DNA from: Diphasiastrum complanatum
Lineage: Eukaryota; Streptophyta; Lycopodiopsida; Lycopodiales; Lycopodiaceae
Length of the DNA stretch: 64,000 nucleotides
NCBI GenBank assembly: GCA_029204225.1
Contig: CM055102.1
Coordinates: 28,140,969-28,204,968, forward strand
Reading direction: 5' to 3'
Made by a program: the position numbers and the translations under genes. Each line of letters begins with the position of its first letter. The first letter of the stretch is position 1. Below are positions 56,390-64,000 of the stretch, in pieces. Under the pieces are notes generated by a model. The model ran no database searches. It saw only the letters and a program-made list of their open reading frames with translations, and was not told the DNA's origin.

Positions 56390-56895
56390 ATTTTTTATGA
56401 AAAATGACTTAAAAGCTCACTTTTTTAGTCAAATCTTGAACAAACAGTCATATGAACCTTCGCCGAGTTGCCAGATCATACATCCAGTTCAGATTTACCT
56501 ATATTGAGTTGGAAGAAGGTTAGTTTGTACATAAAGTACTTGTTTTGAATTTAGGGACGAGTTTAGAAGCCTACCACTTTGGGAACCTTCGTCGAGCATG
56601 TTACCCTCATTATGAACCTTCGCCGACCTGACAGATGAATTCAAAATGCCAAAATTAGGTTGGACATAGATTCAGATCTTGAACATTTTCATTAAATAAA
56701 GTACCTAGGTGAAGGATGCACTTAGGCGAGAGTGACCTCATAACCTTCGCCGAGCTACACCATTGGTCAAGCACCTTCGCCAAGGATTCTGGAAGCTATT
56801 TTTACAGTACTACACATCCCTACAAATTTTTGTCCTGAACTGATGAGCCAGGCTAGTAATTTGTTTAATAGACCCTCAAAATTAGCCTATAAAAG
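56390..56895 (+). mobile_element. Noncoding/LTR-like segment of the gypsy element (copy 2)
   Basis: Homologous to 20880-21535. It carries CTTCGCC-type motifs at about 56458, 56590, 56621, 56711, 56745 and 56773, and TATAAAAG at 56888-56895. The purine tract seen in copy 1 is shortened to CAAAAGG. Confidence 0.6.
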
Positions 56896-57035
56896 AGCTG
56901 AATTCGATTTCATTTCTCACTTGTGCTAGCGAAGCTCTTGCAAATTTTTCTCGCAACCAAACTTTTCCAAAAAATTTAACAGCCTTATGATACACTCTCC
57001 CACCTTCTGTTCTCACTTTCTACCGATTTCCCATC

Positions 57036-57690
57036 ATGTCTTCCAATGATACCAATGTCTCACCCCGCTCAGTTGTTTTGCATGATGTTCCAACCTCAAC
57101 GGACATCATGTCGCTTCCTAGCACAAGCAAGGTGGCGGAATGGATGAACCTTGCTGAGCCATTGTTCACGACAATGGGGATCCATGAGCATGCCTTTTCA
57201 AATAAAATTAATTTGGAGTTTATTACCATGGGATTTAACACTTGGAATGAAGCCAAGGCTAAATTTTATATCACTTTTCAAGGAGTTACCCACAAGGTGC
57301 GGGTCAATGAGGCCGCCCTTGCTACCATAGGTATCACTTTTGGGCCTCGACAAGCCCGTCTCATAAACAGGCCAAGTCCATTATCAAATCTTTTGTTTAT
57401 ACTACCATCAATCAGTATCACATGAATGATGGTTACCTGCTAGAGGCCATTAGAGATCCTATCCTCCATGCTGATGCACAGCTTCTGAACAACTTTCTGA
57501 TGGTTGGCAACCTCAAGAAGGAAAGGATCTCTTCCCAGATCCTCCATCGCTTGGTTAACTCTAACTATGAGCTAGAAAAGGGGGTGCAACCGTACGACTA
57601 ATACAAGATGGTCTTCAGTGAGCTGAAGAGACCATTCAAGAGTAATACCAAACATCAGTTCACTGCGAGCTCTTTTCTGTCCTCCTAGGC
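57036..57690 (+). pseudogene. Extra ORF downstream of gypsy pol (copy 2), frameshifted
   Basis: ATG at 57036, ~145 bp after the TATA box; reads MSSNDTNVSPRSVVLHDV, VAEWMNLAEPLFTTMGIHEH, NKINLEFITMGFNTWNEAKA and VRVNEAALATIGITFGP. A frameshift near 57350 moves the continuation (YHMNDGYLLEAIRDPILHAD, MVGNLKKERISSQILHRLV, ELKRPFKS) to another frame, and a TAA interrupts it near 57600. Comparison with copy 1 shows both derive from a common ORF of ~220 codons. No homologous family is recognised with certainty; plant gypsy-type extra ORFs are the best analogy. Confidence 0.6.
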
Positions 57691-57734
57691 CGCCTCATAC
57701 TTAGTTAACAAAGTTCACGAGTTTCACGCTGATT

Positions 57735-59470
<1,736 letters not shown>

Positions 59471-59714
59471 CTCCTAAAAAATCTAGCTTGGTAAATCTAG
59501 CTTGATGGAAAACATAATGACCTTGAACTTGACTCCATGGGCTGAATTGGTCTTTGCTGGTCCAAAAGGTGTGAAGATCAGCCAATGAGCTTGATGTTGA
59601 TCTGAAATCACCATATCCATGATAGTGCTTCTTTGATGTTGACATCTTTGATGAACTTTGCACCATCCTAGCATCTTCGAAATTGATTCCTTCCAAATTT
59701 CAAGTAGATGCTTG

Positions 59715-60020
59715 ACTTTGAGGCTTGCTTGACTATTCTGACTCGGATTTTGCAAGTGATAGGGCAGATCGAAAATCTACAAGTGCTTATGTCATATATC
59801 TTGGAGGCAACTTGATATCTTGGCTTTCCAAAAAGCAAGATACTGTATCACTCTCATCTTGTGAAGCTGAGTATAAGGCACTCACTACTACAACAAAGGA
59901 AGTGCTTTGGATCAAGAGGTTGCTAGTGGAGCTAAAGATAATCATGGAAGATGATCTACCTATGATCATGTGTGACAACATTTCGACACAAGCCCTTGCC
60001 AACAATCCGATATCTTTCAA
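59715..60020 (+). pseudogene. Copia RNase H fragment
   Basis: The frame 59725-60195 reads LDYSDSDFASDRADRKSTSA, YLGGNLISWLSKKQDTVSLS, SCEAEYKALTTTTKEVLWIK and IMCDNISTQALANNP. These are the copia RNase H D-x-D, S-S-x-E-A-E-Y and C-D-N blocks. Homology ends near ALANNPISF; the rest of the frame is read-through. Its strand is opposite to the adjoining LTR, so it is a separate piece or an inversion product. Confidence 0.8.
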
Positions 60021-60326
60021 GGAAAGATGCTTTCAATGTATGGAGTTGTGTGTGTTTAGTGCAAGGGTCTTTATCTTACTTAGCCCTCTATCCAAGCATA
60101 AAATTTTACAGCTTAAGCCTTTTTCACATTTTCTTGTGCATTTGTGGAATCAAATCGAGACCTTTGGGTGGGGAAAGGGCTTATCAAATAGTTAGGGCAG
60201 ATTTATTAGGGACCTGTCGTGTTCACATTATGCAGGACTGATCTCAATAATGTGGTTACATGACTTAGCAGAGAGAGGAACATGTGATCTGGAAAATGTA
60301 AGTTACGAAGTCTATAAAAATATATG

Positions 60327-60425
60327 CATAGAACCCAGGGTTCCCAGAACCGTGGAAGGAACCGTACCACGGTTCATTGAACTGTGGTACGGTTTCAGTA
60401 TTTAATTAATTAATTAATCAATTAA
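60327..60425 (+). mobile_element. Possible end of a second hAT-like element
   Basis: CATAGAACCCAGGGTTCC at 60327 follows TATATG, with inverted CCGTGG, CCGTACCACGG and GTGGTACGG clusters over the next 70 bp. This recalls the CATAG start and palindromic GGTACC cluster of the 31.3-kb hAT element. No partner end was found. Confidence 0.3.
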
Positions 60426-60699
60426 TTATTTAATTACCAAATTCATACAGATGCAGATTTGGACCTGATTTGGACACAGATTTGGAGAGACACAGATTTG
60501 GAAAGACACAGATTTGGCCCTGATCCATAATAGATTTGGACAGACAAATAGGACCTGATCCATAATAGAATTGCTGTTCAAATCTAAGTATATTGTACAC
60601 CAAGTCCAGCCTAGCACAAAATGGCGTAACAATCACAGATGAGCGTGAGAAGCAAGCATTTTACGATGTAATGGGAGTATTAAACCATGATTGGGACTA

Positions 60700-61120
60700 A
60701 AAAACCTTGCTAGATCCTTGTAGGGTTAATGCCATCAAAGGTATCAATTGTAATCTTGAAAGCAACACATTCTATTTTACAGATCTCAACTTCATACCTA
60801 CTTATGATAACACGCCAGCATGCAGCTTCAATGCAACCATCCATCCATCAACTTTGCTTAGGCAGCTTTGCAAGTTTCTAAATACGAACACCTCCTTCGC
60901 TGGTTCTAGGGTTTGCAACCATAGATGACGTGGATAGGTGGTTGTCTGAAAATCGCACAGGGGCCATACATTTGCAAGAAAGAGGCCCATTTGTAATAGC
61001 TTACGGCTTGCAAACTAATTCTAATTCAAAGTCTAAGCGTGCTGTATATGAAGACCTGAACTTTGCATTCCAGATTCTTTTGCAGGCACCAGTCGAGAGA
61101 GGGAGATCACCAGTTTTTTT
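60700..61120 (+). pseudogene. ABCA-type transporter gene fragment (plant ABCA N-terminal extracellular domain)
   Basis: From about 60915 the reading VLGFATIDDVDRWLSENR, GAIHLQERGPFVIAYGLQTN and YEDLNFAFQILLQAP aligns with the first extracellular loop of plant ABCA-subfamily half-transporters (V-D-x-W ... GA-x-HF-x-E ... ISYG-x-QTNS ... ED-x-x-F-x-FQIPLQ). The preceding frame 60707-60925 (LDPCRVNAIKGINC) may be the previous part of the gene or intron. One frame change joins the two. Only ~65 aligned residues survive and both ends are missing. It lies directly inside the 3' end of Helitron H8, consistent with capture. Confidence 0.65.
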
Positions 61121-61164
61121 GTAGGACGTTAAGCTTTCCCATATTTTTAGCATTCATACATCAC

Positions 61165-61251
61165 CCGTCAACAACATACTGAATTTCCAAATCATCGGCC
61201 ATCACCTAGATGGGCCGCCATTGCCCGTCAACGATGGGCACTCACAACTAG
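61165..61251 (+). mobile_element. Helitron 3' terminus (element H8)
   Basis: CGTCAACAACATACTGAATT and CAAATCATCGGCC, then the hairpin TGCCCGTC-AAC-GATGGGCA (61222-61240) and CTCACAACTAG with CTAG at 61248-61251, followed by TATATATA. The closest relative is H5 at 27.35 kb for the block and H7 for the last 11 bases. The 5' end is not identified. Confidence 0.75.
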
Positions 61252-61269
61252 TATATATATATATATATA

Positions 61270-64000
<2,731 letters not shown>

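Overview
The window looks like repeat-dominated nuclear DNA of a land plant with a large genome. The evidence is plant-type gene pieces (a transit-peptide-like first exon, plant ABCA and amidophosphoribosyltransferase fragments), CCCTAAA boxes in a satellite, copia and Ty3/gypsy elements primed in the plant manner, a DUF659-type hAT transposase and a RepHel Helitron. A fern or another seed-free or large-genome lineage would fit, but nothing here fixes the species. There is no bacterial, viral or organellar gene block.

Layout. 0-19.5 kb is the only part with a gene-like skeleton: a first exon with a TATA box (minus, 1911-2216), a last exon of an unknown coiled-coil protein (minus, 6344-6601), two decayed LINE pieces, a chain of helical-protein exons on the minus strand (9.9-12.9 kb), a possible terminal exon (16.8 kb) and a tRNA-derived SINE (17.2-17.4 kb). 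19.5-27.35 kb holds long GA microsatellites, a decayed Ty3/gypsy element with an extra downstream ORF, a GTCGGA/GACGTC-rich repeat, a 351-362 bp satellite array and a GACCGCA-rich patch. 27.35-31.2 kb is a Helitron cluster carrying an amidophosphoribosyltransferase (PurF-type) fragment. 31.34-37.59 kb is a 6.25-kb hAT element with two convergent ORFs. 37.65-41.3 kb is the 5' LTR and remnant interior of a copia element. 42.6 kb carries one orphan plant exon. 43.3-48.5 kb is a decayed autonomous Helitron preceded head-to-tail by a short non-autonomous relative. 49.5-54.8 kb is a nearly complete but mutated second copia element. 55.2-61.25 kb is a mosaic: the GTCGGA repeat, a copia RT scrap, a second inverted copy of the gypsy element, a complete 0.8-kb Helitron, an inverted copy of the first copia LTR, a copia RNase H piece, and a Helitron end carrying an ABCA fragment. 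61.3-64 kb is AT-rich with no gene seen.

The main biological theme is one Helitron family. Its 3' end (8-bp hairpin plus CTAG) occurs six or seven times and its 5' end (TC followed by TATATA) five times. Members sit head-to-tail, are flanked by TA/CA microsatellites and lie beside host-gene fragments. One 5' boundary is supported by comparison with a paralogous copy of the target sequence at 20.17 kb. Most coding sequences here are broken by stops or frameshifts, so the region is largely an archive of past transposition.
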